Below are positions 1 to 12,100 of a DNA stretch of 64,000 nt, piece after piece. Source of the DNA: Gracilaria domingensis. Its lineage: Eukaryota; Rhodophyta; Florideophyceae; Gracilariales; Gracilariaceae. Position 1 is the first letter of the stretch. Each line of letters starts with the position of its first letter. Both the position numbers and the translations under genes were made by a program. The notes below the pieces were generated by a model, which saw only the letters and a program-made list of their open reading frames with translations, was not told the DNA's origin and searched no databases. The stretch lies in the NCBI GenBank assembly GCA_022539475.1, contig VCMS01000056.1, forward strand, positions 62,001 to 126,000, in the 5' to 3' direction.

Positions 1-553
1 AAACCAATCGTTTGAGAGTTGTAAAACCGCAAGAGATCTGATAAGAAATCAGCAGCTGACAACGACAGTAATGAGAAAGACAGGGGCGTGGTGCAAAATA
101 ATTTGGCAACATCAGTTCAAAGGAAGCAATGCGAGAAGAATTGAAAGAAGAAAAGTAAGAATCGAGAAGATGTATCCCTGATTAAGCAGTTTGTTCCAGG
201 CTTACCAGGCACTATCGAGAATTTATTCGACATATGGAACAACCGGATTAGCTCAGGAAATACTACATCATCGTCTTTTGAATGATGCGAGAAGTCGGGG
301 AAATCTGTTACAGGCATAAACGAACAAAATTTGGATTCATGGAGGGCAGAAAAGTGCATTCAAAAGGTACAAGAAGCTGGTTTTATGTGTAGCTGAATTC
401 GCCTAACTTACTCTCACCATATATGAGCATAACAGTTTATCAACCTGGAGTGAAGCGTTACAGGCGTATCACAGCGTCTACGATATTAACGGTGCGCCGA
501 GATGTTTGACAGCCGTGATCAAACTATACAACAATAACCAGTTGTGACGGCAG
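1..553. other. No recognised feature
   Basis: No reading frame with a recognisable protein, no RNA gene and no repeat could be supported here. Base composition is moderate. Confidence 0.5.
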
Positions 554-556
554 TAA

Positions 557-847
557 TGCGGCTCTTTGTTTCCTCACGTGTCCGGGACTATATCACACCC
601 GGTGTCGGCGAGTCAGGGCCACGGAAGTACCCGCGCCGATTTCCTCAAGGCATTGCTTGGGCGCTCGGTCGTCGTGAAATTGAACACCTCGGTGAACTAC
701 CGAGGAATTCTTGCGTGTCTGGATGGTTACATGAACATAGCGCTGGAGCAGACGGAAGAGTACGTCCATGGCGAGCTTAAGAATAGCTTCGGCGATGCTT
801 TCATACTCGGGAACAACGTCATGTATGTATCGGCGACCAGGACATGA
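557..847 (+). CDS. LSM6: LSm6-like Sm-fold protein, 5' end unresolved
   Basis: Encodes the whole Sm fold of LSm6, a subunit of the LSm1-7 ring (cytoplasmic mRNA decay) and LSm2-8 ring (U6 snRNA binding). Visible family signatures are DFLKALLGRSVVVKLN, the Sm1 stretch YRGILACLDGYMNIALE, and the Sm2 stretch GDAFILGNNVMYVS; these match LSm6 better than other LSm proteins. The frame is open from just after a TAA at 554-556 to a TGA at 845-847. It contains no ATG before the Sm domain (only TTG or GTG). Either a short first exon with the ATG lies upstream and is spliced in, or this is a retrocopy or decayed copy. The Sm fold has no internal stop, which favours a working gene. Identity is secure; the start is not. 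Confidence 0.8.
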   Translation, partial: CGSLFPHVSGTISHPVSASQGHGSTRADFLKALLGRSVVVKLNTSVNYRGILACLDGYMNIALEQTEEYVHGELKNSFGDAFILGNNVMYVSATRT

Positions 848-1173
848 ATGCGTATCGACGAGAATATGCTTTTCGTCATGCACGAATGGCGAGCCGCGGG
901 TCCAACCTCGTGCTCGCAGAACTTAAACTTCATGCAAGATATGGATAAGGATGCAGGATGCCAGTTACACACAATGCGATTAAAACCAGTTGAGCAGCCC
1001 CGAATTAGCGCAACGTGACCTTTGATCCTGACCAGTGCCTCGTCGATTGAGATCGGAGCAGAGACGACACCATGCACCCGTGAAGATCCTTCATCGTACC
1101 ACTAGAACGGCATGTAACATACCTTTGCTTCGTTCCAAATGGCCTATTGAGAGTAAAAACCATTTGCCAACAT
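848..1173. other. No recognised feature
   Basis: Intergenic stretch between the LSM6-like frame and the 3' end of the MutS2 remnant. No convincing coding frame or RNA was seen. Confidence 0.5.
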
Positions 1174-3536
1174 TCACGGAAGAAGTGCTATCGTAACCCG
1201 AGTGCCCCCGTCCTTCTGCTTTGCGTATGATATTCGTTCAACTAGTTCATGTTGTGACAAAAACTCTCTTACTTCGTCGCTCAAACGAACAGTTCCATGT
1301 CCGTGTATGACCCATAAAGTCTCCATCGCACCCGCATTGCTGATTGCCCGGTCAACTAAAAGGCTGGGCCGAATCCACCCTCTGCCCTCTGATGTCAATC
1401 TTATTTGCAGCCGTACGTACATTGAGCTGCTTGCTACTCGTCCCGTTCTCTCGCATCCGTTTGGATGTGACATTGGGCTTTTTAAACTTCCTCTGATTAA
1501 CTGATGCGACTTCCTCGACTTTGACTTTTGCCTTCATCGCTCCAATGGCTGCCATCAGTTCATTCTTGCTGAGCTTTTGCTCTACCTCTGCCTCATTAGC
1601 ATCCAGCCTGAGAACAATCACCTTATTACCTTCTCTAACATCATCAACGTTGATTGATTCCGATGGCACAACTTGCGATCGAGCAGTCTCGGCACCAGGA
1701 ACTTTCATCTTCCCCAGCTCTTCCGTCGCGCGACCTGCGGCCTGCGCAGAACCACCACCTTTCTGCATCTCCCAAATAACTTTGTCGATTTGTTTCTTTG
1801 CCTGCTTCACCTCGAGTTCCATCGCACTCTTCTGGTCGTTTCTGAGCTGCGCCTCATTCTCCCGTAATCGATGGAGACGACCCTCAAACTCAGAACGCAT
1901 TGTCTTCGCTTCTCGTAAAGCGCGTTCCGTATCCTCGCGTGCAGCTTCGCCCGCGTTCTTATCACGCTCGAGGCTGGATATCATCATCTCAATGTCCACC
2001 CGTGAGCTCTCCCCGTTCTCACCATAGCCTCCCTTCTAAGGAAAGCGTGCCTCCTCAATGACTGAGGAATTCGAGCCAAATCGCTGTGCAATAGCAAGAG
2101 CATTTGACCTACCCGGTATCCCCCAGATCAACCGATAGGTCGGCACCATGTTAACATCGTCAAACTCCAGGGCCGCGTTCTCGAAGAAGAGTGCGGAATT
2201 GTCCTTTGCATACTCTAGAGTTTTATTCTCGCCATGATGTGTGGTAGCAAAAGTTAGAGCTGCTCGTTGGCCGACGGCCAGATGTTTGAGAATGAACATT
2301 CCCAATGCAACGTAGCTTCTTCAGCCGGATCCTGTGTATGCAACAGTCGCACAGAACTCAGAAAGTTAAAAGATTCGTATCAAATTGTAGCAAACACAAA
2401 GACAATCATACGTACTGTTCCAGAGCCAATCTCGTCGAATAAACCAACGACTCTGGCGTACTCGCGGCCAGGATACGCTTGGTTCCCTCAACGTGCCCCG
2501 AGAAAGTTGACAACGACTGCACAAGCGATCGGTCATCGCCAATATCCGCAAGCACCTTATCAAAGTAAGGAATCCGGGAAGATATAGAACCGTCATCGCC
2601 ACTACTCTGCAGCACGCCGGGTACAAACATACCAACCTTCGCCATGAGCACAGACACACCAAGAGTCTTTGCCGCCAGCGTTTTTCCACCCATATTCGGC
2701 CCAGTAACACAGACGCATCGAACACCATCCGAGAACTCAAAGCTCGTCGGAATAACATCGATCTTTCACAGCGGCTCTTTACTTTCTGCTGTTTTCTCGG
2801 AGGACGATTGCGGCCGTGTAGAGTGCGCTTGTGTCATAGCCCGCCACTACAGCAGTGGATGCCGCACCCCCAACAATCGTAGCGGGTTGGTATCATCAAA
2901 CTGCACTTCTACGACCCCAAGCTCGTGAGAGGCACTCGCCTTGGCCGCAGTGACCTCCAGCTGACAAACAACTGCGCTCAAGTGCGCCACATCGTGGCGG
3001 AAGGGGGCAACCAAGTCGCTCCACTCCCTCAAAACCTTGATAATTCTGGCGCGTTCCTCCGCTGCCAACATACGAAGTCGGTCGTTCAAGTGCCGCACCG
3101 CTGCGGGCTCCAGGTACGTAGTGCCACCCGACGCACTCACATCATGCACTACTGAGCGCTTAAAGATGCCTTTTCTCGGCCACTTGACTGGAATGACAAA
3201 GCGGTCGTAGCGCATGGTGATGAAGCGTTTTTGCAGAGCCTCAGCATGACTGCTCATGATTCGGTTCAGTCGTGAATTGATATCCAAACTAGTGGCGTGA
3301 ATGTCACGGCGGATTTCTCTCAAAGGCGGATCAAACGTATCGAGTACCCGTGAAAAGTCTTCAATGAGCTTGTTAATCTTCGACGCCACCTGCGGATACG
3401 GGCGCATATCGCTAACAAGCTTTTTCAGAACAAGCAGTCGTTTATCCTCTTCAGCATATATGGATCTCCTTATTCTACGCGCAGCCTCCAAAGTATCGGC
3501 CGACGGTGACCTTTTGCTGACCCACTTACTCACGCC

Positions 3537-4258
3537 CAGGGCTGTGTTGCAATTAATTGCAATATATTGCAATATGCAATAATTGTTGCATATTGCAAGT
3601 AGTATTGCCTATTGCAATACATATTGCAGTTTCATTTCATATTGGAGCTCATATTGCAAAATGCTATGATATTGCTGGATTAACTGCATTCTGAAAATAA
3701 ATGCCGTAATAAATTTAGCTCTTGCCGTTCAATGTAAATATCACGTAAACATGAAAGCTTGTCTACCAAGAAACAGAAATACATGAACTATGACTTTATT
3801 TTAGTATCAGTAGCCAATGTGGAAAGACTTTGGAGCATCGCAAAGAACTTATTGTCTGACATTAGAAAAACTATGACATCACAAATTTTCGAAGCATTAG
3901 TTTTTTTTAAAGATTGACAAAAGAATTTAGGACAAAGATTTGGTGCAAGATCAGATCGAGTTGTTGATAGTCTCGAAGAGCATGCCGCCAAAGAGGCTTT
4001 AATATCAAATTAAAATTTGTAGTTCACATAGAAATGCAAAAGCCAAAGCTTGGAACGTATTCTTTGGCATGTATCGGCATTAGTTAGCTTACCAATATTG
4101 CTAGATTATTACAAACCCGTTCGGTTATTGCTAATTTTATTGGAGATTTAGGGCGCTATCATTTTAATTATTATTGCAAGATCGAGTGCAGTATATGGAA
4201 ATATTGTTTATTGCGTTTTGAGGTGCAATTAATTGCAATTATATTGTACGCAGCCCTG
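3537..4258 (+). mobile_element. 722-bp non-autonomous hAT transposon
   Basis: The element starts CAGGGCTGTG and ends with the matching inverted CGCAGCCCTG. Its subterminal parts carry repeated TTGCAAT motifs. The 8-bp sequence CTCACGCC occurs directly outside both ends (3529-3536 and 4259-4266), the target duplication length that defines the hAT superfamily. It contains a decayed C-terminal piece of a hAT transposase but no full gene, so it must depend on an enzyme encoded elsewhere. It lies inside the MutS2 remnant, so it inserted in or after the gene's decay. Confidence 0.92.
3810..3917 (+). pseudogene. hAT transposase C-terminal dimerisation remnant
   Basis: The plus-strand frame reads VANVERLWSIAKNLLSD followed by EALVFFKD and then a stop. 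This matches the hATC dimerisation domain pattern (ANVERxFS..., LSD, EALxFLK) at the C-terminus of hAT transposases. The catalytic RNase H-like core is absent from the element. Confidence 0.8.
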
Positions 4259-4440
4259 CTCACGCCTGAGAAGAAGTGCTTCCAGTGCATGTGCAAGTTC
4301 ACTCTTTGTCCGTCGAGATACTACTATGTGTATAGTAGCCTTGTTTGCAGCCTCTGCAAGTGCTTACAAGGGGGTACTTAGGCTGCTTACGCACGTGTCA
4401 ATCACGCTGTCGGTCACACGGGTAGCAGGGGTCGCAGGCT

Positions 4441-5188
4441 TCATTTTCGCTACATGGTAGTGTAGAAAGAATTTGTTATCAGTTTACGGGTGCCAGTAGG
4501 GGTTATCCTTCGGGTAATAATCTAGCATTCACAGAAATCAATATGCACAAGAAAACAAGCAGTCAATGCTATATTAATGGATTCCAACTGGTCTTTGAAA
4601 GCTCATCGGCTCACGCTTATGTCTACTACTAGGGGCGTTATATGACTTAAAATGTAATTATGTTCCCAAAATCTAAAATGATCTCATGTTTTTCACCAAA
4701 AGAATTATATTTCACAATTATTGCACAACCGAAATACAAAATTGTGTTATTTCGCTAACAGTCGACAACAGTTTTTTAAAGGAGCATGCAGCCACGTATA
4801 CTATTTCTGATCTAGAAAATATTCTTACCATTTGAATGAAAATAAAATGTGCAAAATCTACTAAAAGGCTGGTTTTCGTAAATCTAGTGAAGAACTTGTG
4901 CACATGTTTCAGATATTTAGCATTATATCAACAACTGTTATGCTTTAAGAAACAAATGGATTTTACATTATTAAATCTAACCACTTAGTACAAAATATAA
5001 TAGACCAACCAAGAAACCATTTTCAAAGAAAGTAAGATGTGTAAGCGCAATGCCAAAGATCGCACGCAGCGCGTTCTGAACAAAGTTGGCAGCTCTGATC
5101 CGGAAGTGTATGAGCCAGTACCGTCGCAGCACGGCGGGGTCCCAGACACAAGTACAGACTCTACCTTGTTCCAGATGTTATAAGTAAA
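4441..5188. other. AT-rich intergenic stretch
   Basis: Many stops in all frames; no protein, RNA or mobile-element end recognised. Confidence 0.5.
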
Positions 5189-5267
5189 CAAGAAAAAAGC
5201 GGCCTTCGGCCGCACGGGGCGCTTCGCGCCGCGGCCGAATGGTTTGCTTCTCACTTCAGCAAAAAAC
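5189..5267 (-). repeat. Outer double-hairpin motif, left arm
   Basis: Contains two perfect short hairpins with GAA/TTC loops, GCGGCC-TTC-GGCCGC and GGCGC-TTC-GCGCC, beside a run of A residues (T on the other strand). The same block occurs inverted at 25983-26058. It stands out as nearly pure GC in AT-rich surroundings. Confidence 0.85.
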
Positions 5268-5589
5268 CGTAGTAGGAAACTGCGAAAATTTGGGCTACTG
5301 AAATTATTTGCTTTCTGAATACAGCGAGAAGATAACTTTTTGTTGCTCTTTCTTCAGTGTATTCAATTTTCTCATCCAAAAACCAATGAGACTCATAAGA
5401 CTGAGAATCACCCAAATATGGCACAACTTCATTCCTCTGTTTACGAATTACAATAACTGTATTCACGTCCGTGAATAAGATTAGATTTGATATAAACGTA
5501 GCCACAATATAAACTACGTAAAAGAAATGACTCTTTGCGGACCATTTTCATGAATTCACTTACCGTATTGGAGAATGAAACAGCATAGG

Positions 5590-5833
5590 TTAATCCAAGT
5601 TCAAGAACTTAAGCACAGTAGACTCTTTCGTTGAGTTTTCTTAGTGTAAGAGCAAGGGTAAAAACGTACCTAACGGTAGACTACTTTGTTGAATTTGGAT
5701 AGTGTGATGGCATATACGTAACCAGAATGTGAGCCAATTAAAAACGGAGACGCACTGTACGCTATTTTGTTGATTTGGTTTAGTGTATCGCCGTGCACGT
5801 AAACACAATGTGACTCATGTTGAACACATGACT
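5590..5833 (+). repeat. 81-bp tandem repeats, left part of split array
   Basis: Degenerate units carrying the phrases ACTGTAGACC, TTCGTTGAATTT, TTAGTGTAACG, and ACAATGTGAGCCA. The array is interrupted at 5833 by the retrotransposon and resumes at 18391 with no loss of period. Confidence 0.8.
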
Positions 5834-6648
5834 TGTGGTGCAACGCTTTAGCGGTCACTTCACCGCTGTTGCGAGTCAAAGCATACGCCGCCGATGTGGG
5901 AGATGGTGCCTCAAATTATGAAGTGAGGTGGAGGACCCATTTTTGGGCGGATTATACACTGGATTGGATCCAAGAGGTGTGCACAGCATTGCTGGTTAGT
6001 CATACACGTGTGGGAAGTTTGCACCCATTACTTGGGGTATTTTAGATATTTATTTTAGATATTTTCGCTACACCGCTTGACAGTGGGTTGGCACTCTACA
6101 CTACTTAGTAGGTTGAGCTGCACCCATTGTCGGGGAAGTAAAAAAACCAACCGAGTGTTCGGCTCTGATGTTTCACCCTTGGTGACCGATATCCTCCTCC
6201 CGGAGAGTCGGCACCTCGTGCAGGGTTCATCATCCGCATCGTGGCATCATTAACACCACTACCGCTTTCGCATGCTTACGTTGCGTGCGTCTCCTTTATT
6301 TCTGTCCCTGTTATACAGGTAGCACTACTTGGTGTACCGGTGCATACTGTTCGTGGCTCGACACACTCGCGTGGGCCATTACCGCCCTCGCGTGTCATCC
6401 CCACAGTCGTGGATACCGCGTGCTACGCACGTGACGCTACTGACTACTTGTGTCGTGTGTTCCCTACCGCTGGACGCGTCTTCTTCGCCGCTTCGCTCCC
6501 CCCATTAATAGGGAACGGTCGGCCCCGGTCTTACACCCGACATTGCCGTGTCGTACATGTGGGAGCGCTCTACTGCTGTGCTCGCCTCTTGAGAGAGGGT
6601 CTGAACCGCCTTTGCGAGTCTTTCCCCATCGCTGGGTTTTGCACAACA
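5834..6648 (+). repeat. 5' LTR
   Basis: Begins TGTGGTGCAACGC and ends TTTGCACAACA. It is the same length as the 3' LTR. The ATATTTATTTTAGATATTTT stretch inside is a possible promoter region. ORFs within it are not coding. Confidence 0.95.
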
Positions 6649-6650
6649 AT

Positions 6651-6668
6651 TGGTCTCCCGACTTAGAA
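6651..6668 (+). promoter_or_regulatory. Primer-binding site
   Basis: TGGTCTCCCGACTTAG starts 2 bp after the LTR. TGG pairs with the CCA end of a tRNA, as in most LTR elements. The priming tRNA could not be assigned. Confidence 0.65.
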
Positions 6669-7089
6669 GTCGCGTTGATCCAGCAAGTTGGTTTTCTGAT
6701 CGATTTTTGGTTTGCCGGTTCGTTTCTGGTCTTCGAGATACACTACACAGTTTTTACTGGAAGGCTTGGCCGACAGACGTCGTGTTGGTACTGCTTTCCT
6801 CATTCTGGGTTGTTGTTTGGACACGGTTTACCACCGGTGGCACTACCTATTTCCGTAGTGTGTGATTACCGTCGGTACGGTTGTTGTCATCCCGTTTGGG
6901 TTGTCTACTGTTCCCAGCAATCTGGTCGAATCAACCCTAGTTCCGTATACGGCTGTTCCCGTTGGTACGGTTGGTTCGTCCGATTTGTCGGTTATCGTCA
7001 CTCGTGTGAGGACGCAACACTCATTCGAGGTTAAATTGTTTGTTTTTCTTTCCTGTTCCCAGTTTTCTGGTTGTATCTCGTCGTGGACG
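6669..7089 (+). other. Untranslated leader of the retrotransposon
   Basis: About 420 bp between the primer-binding site and the first gag ATG. The frame is open upstream but lacks an ATG. Confidence 0.6.
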
Positions 7090-9175
7090 ATGGTGTCGGG
7101 CAAGCGCTCGAGCCCTACGAAGTCTCGCTCCGTTGGCTCTGGCTTGCCCCCGCGTCTGCATTCTGTTCTTGAGCCCCTACACGGTGATGGAAAGAAACCC
7201 GGAAACCGGAAACAGCCTGTCAAGTCGTCTGACGCCCCAGTGTCGGGGCCCTCATCTGCTCCTTTGGAGGGTCTTATACCCGCTGTCGCGGCGAAGGATG
7301 CGCTCGTAAACGAGTTGGAGACTCAAGTTCGTGTGCTTGAGGCTCAGACTGCTGTCATGAGGATTTCTCATGAAGCACTCGTTTCCGAGGTCGACACACT
7401 TCGTTTCAAGGTTGACGCAGACCTCGACGGAGGTGTATCAGATGATCTACGTATTTTACGGAAGGATGTCAATGCCCTCTTGGAGGTTCTTCAAGGATAT
7501 CCTAGTTTCACTGAGGAGGTTGGCATGAAGTTCATTCGGATTCTTGGCCGTCTTGAGACGTTAGAGGCCACCATCCGTGAGAAACACGGCCCTGCTGCCG
7601 CTTCTGCAGGAGTGTTTTGTCATACACAGGCCCGGAAGTCCGGGAAGAGTCGCTCTAAGAAGAGGAATGTTGACGAGTATAACTCGGATTCGTCACAGTC
7701 TTCTGGTATTTCAAACCGCTCGGCGGGTTCCTTATCATCGAGCTCGTCAAGTGACGGTGAACGTCGCGCTCGTTCTACGCGTTCGCGAAGTTCTACGTCC
7801 CCCTATGGTGTTGTTGGTACCCGGAAACGGGGTCGAAAGCACTCAGATTTGAGGGAACTGCAGCCGGAAAATCCCTTGTTCAAAAGGTTGTTATCTTACC
7901 GGTATTACCGTTTGGAAGATTCAAGTCTGAATCGGACGCCCCGTGGCACGGGTAAGGTGAAGGACTGCATCAAACGCATGTCCTTAACATTTCGCAACCA
8001 GTTGTTCACTGGGGAGGATCACATTCTGGTGCTTGACTTTCTTTCACGCTTTGTAGCCGGAGCTGAGATCCTCGGCATGAGTGAGGGGCAAGCTTATGTT
8101 TCCTTACCGTATTTTCTACGTGGATTCGCTGAAGATCAGTATAACTCTGTAAGAGGTTCATCTCGCGCCTCTGAAGGAGGGGTCACCTGCTGGCCCGAAG
8201 CCGTGCAGTATTTGTTGCGCTCGTATGCGACAAATACCTCTATCGAGGAAAGGAATCAACGCATTGCGGGAGACGAAACAACGCCCGAAGGAGTCGGAGA
8301 CCGACTACTCTGTACGCCTGAATAAGGCATTCCACCGTTGTGGCAATGTTTACTCGTCAAACGAGCGCTGTACGCTGTTTATCAACGGATTGAATCCGGC
8401 TATTCGTACTCTGGTTGCCCAGCGACGGGAAGACCGGAAGAAGACTACCTATCTGGAGTTATTGCAGTACGCGAAGGCGGAGGGAGACGCCTTGCGCGCA
8501 CGCACCGGATACCGGGTTTCAACCAGAGCGTTGCACCTCGAAGGAGGGTCGTCATCAGCTTCACTGCTACGGCAGGATTTTTCTGGCCACGATATGGATA
8601 ACTTACATCTCGCACAGGTGCACCTGGATTCTATCCCGAATACGGAGTTGCCTTCTACTTCAGAAGCTTCGTCGAAGACGGAAGATGCGCTGCTCTACGC
8701 AGACCGTCCCCGCGTTCGCGGTCCTCAAGTACCCTATTCCGGGAGTCGTTACCAGCGACCTGGTTGGGTAGACCCGCGAACTGTGAAGTTTCAAAACCCA
8801 CGGAGTTCCGGAAGACCAACTTTGATCTGTTTCACGTGTTACAACCACGTTCATGCAGCTCCGAACTGTAACCTCTCGATGAGGGAAATGCCCACGGTTG
8901 TGGCGAATTTTGAATCTCTGACCCCCGCGGAACAGGCGTCAGTGCCTATAACCGCTTATCTGCCGGCGAAAACCGACTTTTCTCGGAGACTTTCTGCCGC
9001 AGAAATAGCTGCGTTACTGCACTCTGGTTTGACACAGGTCAATACCTCACCGGTTCAAGCCGTGGCGGCAACCGCTGCTGCGGGTAGCCCTGTCGCTGTT
9101 TCACAGGAATCTGCGAAGGTACCTGGTGCACAGGACGCCGTTCCCGTTAGAACGGATGGAACTCAGTTAAACTGA
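7090..9175 (+). pseudogene. gag: gag of the retrotransposon, frameshifted
   Basis: The structural protein that packages element RNA. The ATG at 7090 (MVSGKRSS) is the first in frame. Order: a basic N-terminus; a coiled coil (about 7270-7420, VNELETQVRVLEAQTAVM); a Ser/Arg-rich linker; a capsid-like helical domain (about 7980-8420); and a CX2CX4HX4C zinc knuckle (CFTCYNHVHAAPNC) near 8830-8870. The reading frame changes from frame 1 to frame 2 near 8260, within the capsid part, so full-length Gag is not made. It ends at TGA 9173-9175, which lies in the same frame as pol. Either this is a read-through type gag-pol junction or the stop is another lesion. Confidence 0.9.
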
Positions 9176-12100
9176 GTATGGGAGTCTCCAATGGAGAGGC
9201 GCCCGAACAGGTCTACGGAGCCCGAGGCGTCACCGCCTCGCTCCCAGGTCAAAATCCTTTCGAGGAAACAGACTGTCTTAGACGTGGACTCTACCACCAT
9301 TGGTGTGTTACGTCGCCCGTGGATACGGTTCAGGAACAACCGGATCCCGGATCGAGTCATGGTAATGGCCAAGCGAAACTACAAGATCTTTGCTGACCTT
9401 GGCCTATCCACCCAGTATATGGTGCGTCATCTCTCTGTCTTGGATACAGGTGCTGGCCCCAACTTCATTGTTGAGTCGTTACTACCGCCGGAAGTCCGTT
9501 GTCGAATCCGTCATGGACCCGTCATGGACGTGGCAGATGCTAACAATAACCAGTTACAAACGGCTGGAATGGTTTCACTGATTGTCAGGATTGGTAACTG
9601 CATCGAGCAGGTAGAATTCATCGTCTGCGAGACACTTGCTGCCTCTGTCATTCTAGGGTGTGACTTCTGTGACAGATATGTCGAAGCCATTAAGCCGCGT
9701 GCGCGAGAGGTAACCATGGAAGATGGATCTACTGTGCCAATTATTCGCCGCTCTCTGCGGAGGGCCTCAGCAAAGCTGGTTCCATTACCCACCCCGTTGC
9801 GGGATTCCACACCTCCAAAGGAGTCGCCAAAACTCCGCGTCGCGCGTGCTGTTTCTATTCCGCCGGAATCCCAAGTCTGAGTTGAGGTCATCGCTGCACC
9901 GCGTGGTTTGCGGGTCGTTCAACCATTGAACTCACTCTATGAGAGGTACCAAGTCGCGTTGGCGAACGGAGTCGTACAGATTTCTGATGGTCACCCCTTC
10001 AAAGTTCTGTTGGCCAACTTTGGCAAGAAGCCCCAGTATCTGGTGAGGAACCAAATAATTGGGACGGTCCTACCACACCCGACGGCACTTATACCTACAA
10101 AGGTGACTGCCGCCGAAATGCTCGGGATTGCTGAAGAAACCGCTGGCGCGTCTCAATCTCAGGAGGGGGAGTCGTCGCACTCGTCTGTTCCGCACCCGTC
10201 TCAGACGGTTGAACACACGAATGACTCGGAAGCTAGGACCTTTCTTACGAGTTATGACAAGATTGATCCTATTAAGGAGTTAGAAGAATTGAATCTCGGT
10301 CATGTACCGGTTTCAAACCGTGAGAAGCTGCGTAAAATGTTGCGAGAATTTACACCAATGTGGGATGGTTCCCTCGGAGAGGTATCAACCACGGAACACC
10401 GGATTGATCTGCTACCGGACACTAAGCCGATTGCTCCGCATCCTTACCGGGCAGGTCCGAAAGCTCGGGAAGAAGAGGAGTCTCAGGTCAACAAAATGCT
10501 CTGCGCTGGCGTAATAGAACCGGCTCACTCGCCGTGGGCATCCCCAGTTGTGCTGGCTCTAAAACCCGATGGGTCTTGGCGCTTTTGCATCGACTATCGT
10601 CGGTTAAATGATGTCACCGTCAAGGGCGTGTACCCCATACCTCGTATGGACGAGTAAATTGACTCGCTTGGCCATGCTACGGTGTTTTCCACATTGGATG
10701 CGAACTGGGGCTACTGGCAAGTTCCAGTCAGGCCGGAAGACCGGGATAAAACTGCATTCGTCTGTCATTCAGGTTTATACCGCTTCAAGCGTATGCCGTT
10801 CGGGTTAACGAACGCTCCCGCCACTTTTCAGCGTGCTTTGGACATTCTATTGGCTCGCTTCAAATGGCGGAGTCGTCTCGTTTATCTCGATGATATCATC
10901 GTCTTCTCCAACAATTTGGACGATCACCTCGAACATGTTCGGGAGACAATGGCCATTCTCCGCAACGCGGGTATTACACTCAAGTTGAGGAAATGCGAAT
11001 TTTTTACTGACTCAGTCAAGTATCTGGGACATGTCATACGTCCTGGACGGTTGCTGATCGAGGAAGCTCGCGTGAAGTCCCTCAAAGAGGCGAAGGCTTC
11101 TACTACCCAAATGGAGCTCCGCTCCTTTCTAGGGCTCTGCAACGTCTACAGATGGTTCATTCCTCGCTTTGCGAAGATCGCAGGACCTCTCAATGAACTC
11201 CTTAAGAAGGGACAACCACCAAAACTGGACCCCTTGCTCCCACCCAAGTGGAAGCCTTCAACTCTCTTAAAGAGGCAGTTACCACGACACCCGTGTTGTC
11301 GTTACCGAAGAACGGGTTGCCGTACACCGTGGATACGGATTCGAGTGATTACCAGATTTGCTGTGCTCTCTTTCAGACTACACCAGAAGGGGAACGCAAA
11401 CCAATTTGATACTGGTCGCGCACGCTCAACGTACATTATCGGAATTACTCGGTATCCGAGAAGGAGTGTCTCGCCATGGTATGGGCTTTGCAGACGCTAC
11501 GACCATATTTTATGGGTGTACACTTTACTGTCAATACGGATCACTTCGCATTGCGTTGGTTAATGTCGATCACGGAACCTTCCGGTCCCCTGATGCGCTG
11601 GCGTCTCCGGCTAGCCGAGTTTGATTACGAAGTCACCTATAAGAAGGGTTCTCTCAACGCTCAAGCGGATGCGCTTTCGCGATTAGGAACGGACGATCAG
11701 GCATTACCCGTCGATGAGGATGACGAGAATATCCCCTGTTTCCTCCTCCAAGGAGGTGAAGAAGACTACGACATTGTGTCGGATGACATCTGTGATGACC
11801 TGCTCGTCGCAGACGGTGAAGAACCGGAATCCGGAACGTTTGTCCCAATCACCCCAGAGGAAATGGTGCGGGAGCAGCAGGCAGAATCGTTCTGTACGAA
11901 GATACGTGCCCGAATTAATGGTGGTGCTAACATCCCGTTCGGGGTCAACACAAAAGGTTACCTCACTCGAGTGGTGCGTTTCTCTCCACAGATTGTGGTT
12001 CCTCACTACCTGCAGTCAAGGGTACTTCACTTGCCACACTTTTCTAAGGTTGCGGCCCACCCTGGCGCTAGGAAGTTGTACACCACGCTGCGTCGGGATT

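Larger units (their letters stand above)
1174..4440 (-). pseudogene. Decayed MutS2 (MutS-family ATPase with Smr domain)
   Basis: MutS2 proteins are DNA-binding ATPases; in eukaryotes they are mainly found in plastid-bearing lineages. Reading the minus strand, the order is the core/lever region (3572-2847, with PVKWPRKGIFKRSVVHDVSASGGTTY split over that segment), Walker A GPNMGGKT near 2690, Walker B LFDEIGSGT near 2440, the switch TTHHGE and PGRSNALAIAQRFG (2305-2036), a coiled coil rich in E, K and R (1999-1500), and a C-terminal Smr domain with IDIRG and VIHGHGT (1473-1174). The gene is broken. In-frame stops lie at 2847-2849, 2766-2768 and 2036-2038. Frameshifts lie within Walker B near 2447 and at the start of the Smr domain near 1375. 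A hAT element sits at 3537-4258. A possible original ATG is near 4440, but the N-terminus is poorly preserved. Confidence 0.85.

Noticed and set aside
5201-5240. GC hairpin plus T-run read as a bacterial rho-independent terminator
   Set aside because: The setting is eukaryotic and the motif marks both ends of an inverted repeat rather than gene ends.
6241-6666. Open frames of 141 and 194 codons inside the 5' LTR
   Set aside because: They lie in the LTR, are repeated in the 3' LTR with differences, and match no protein.
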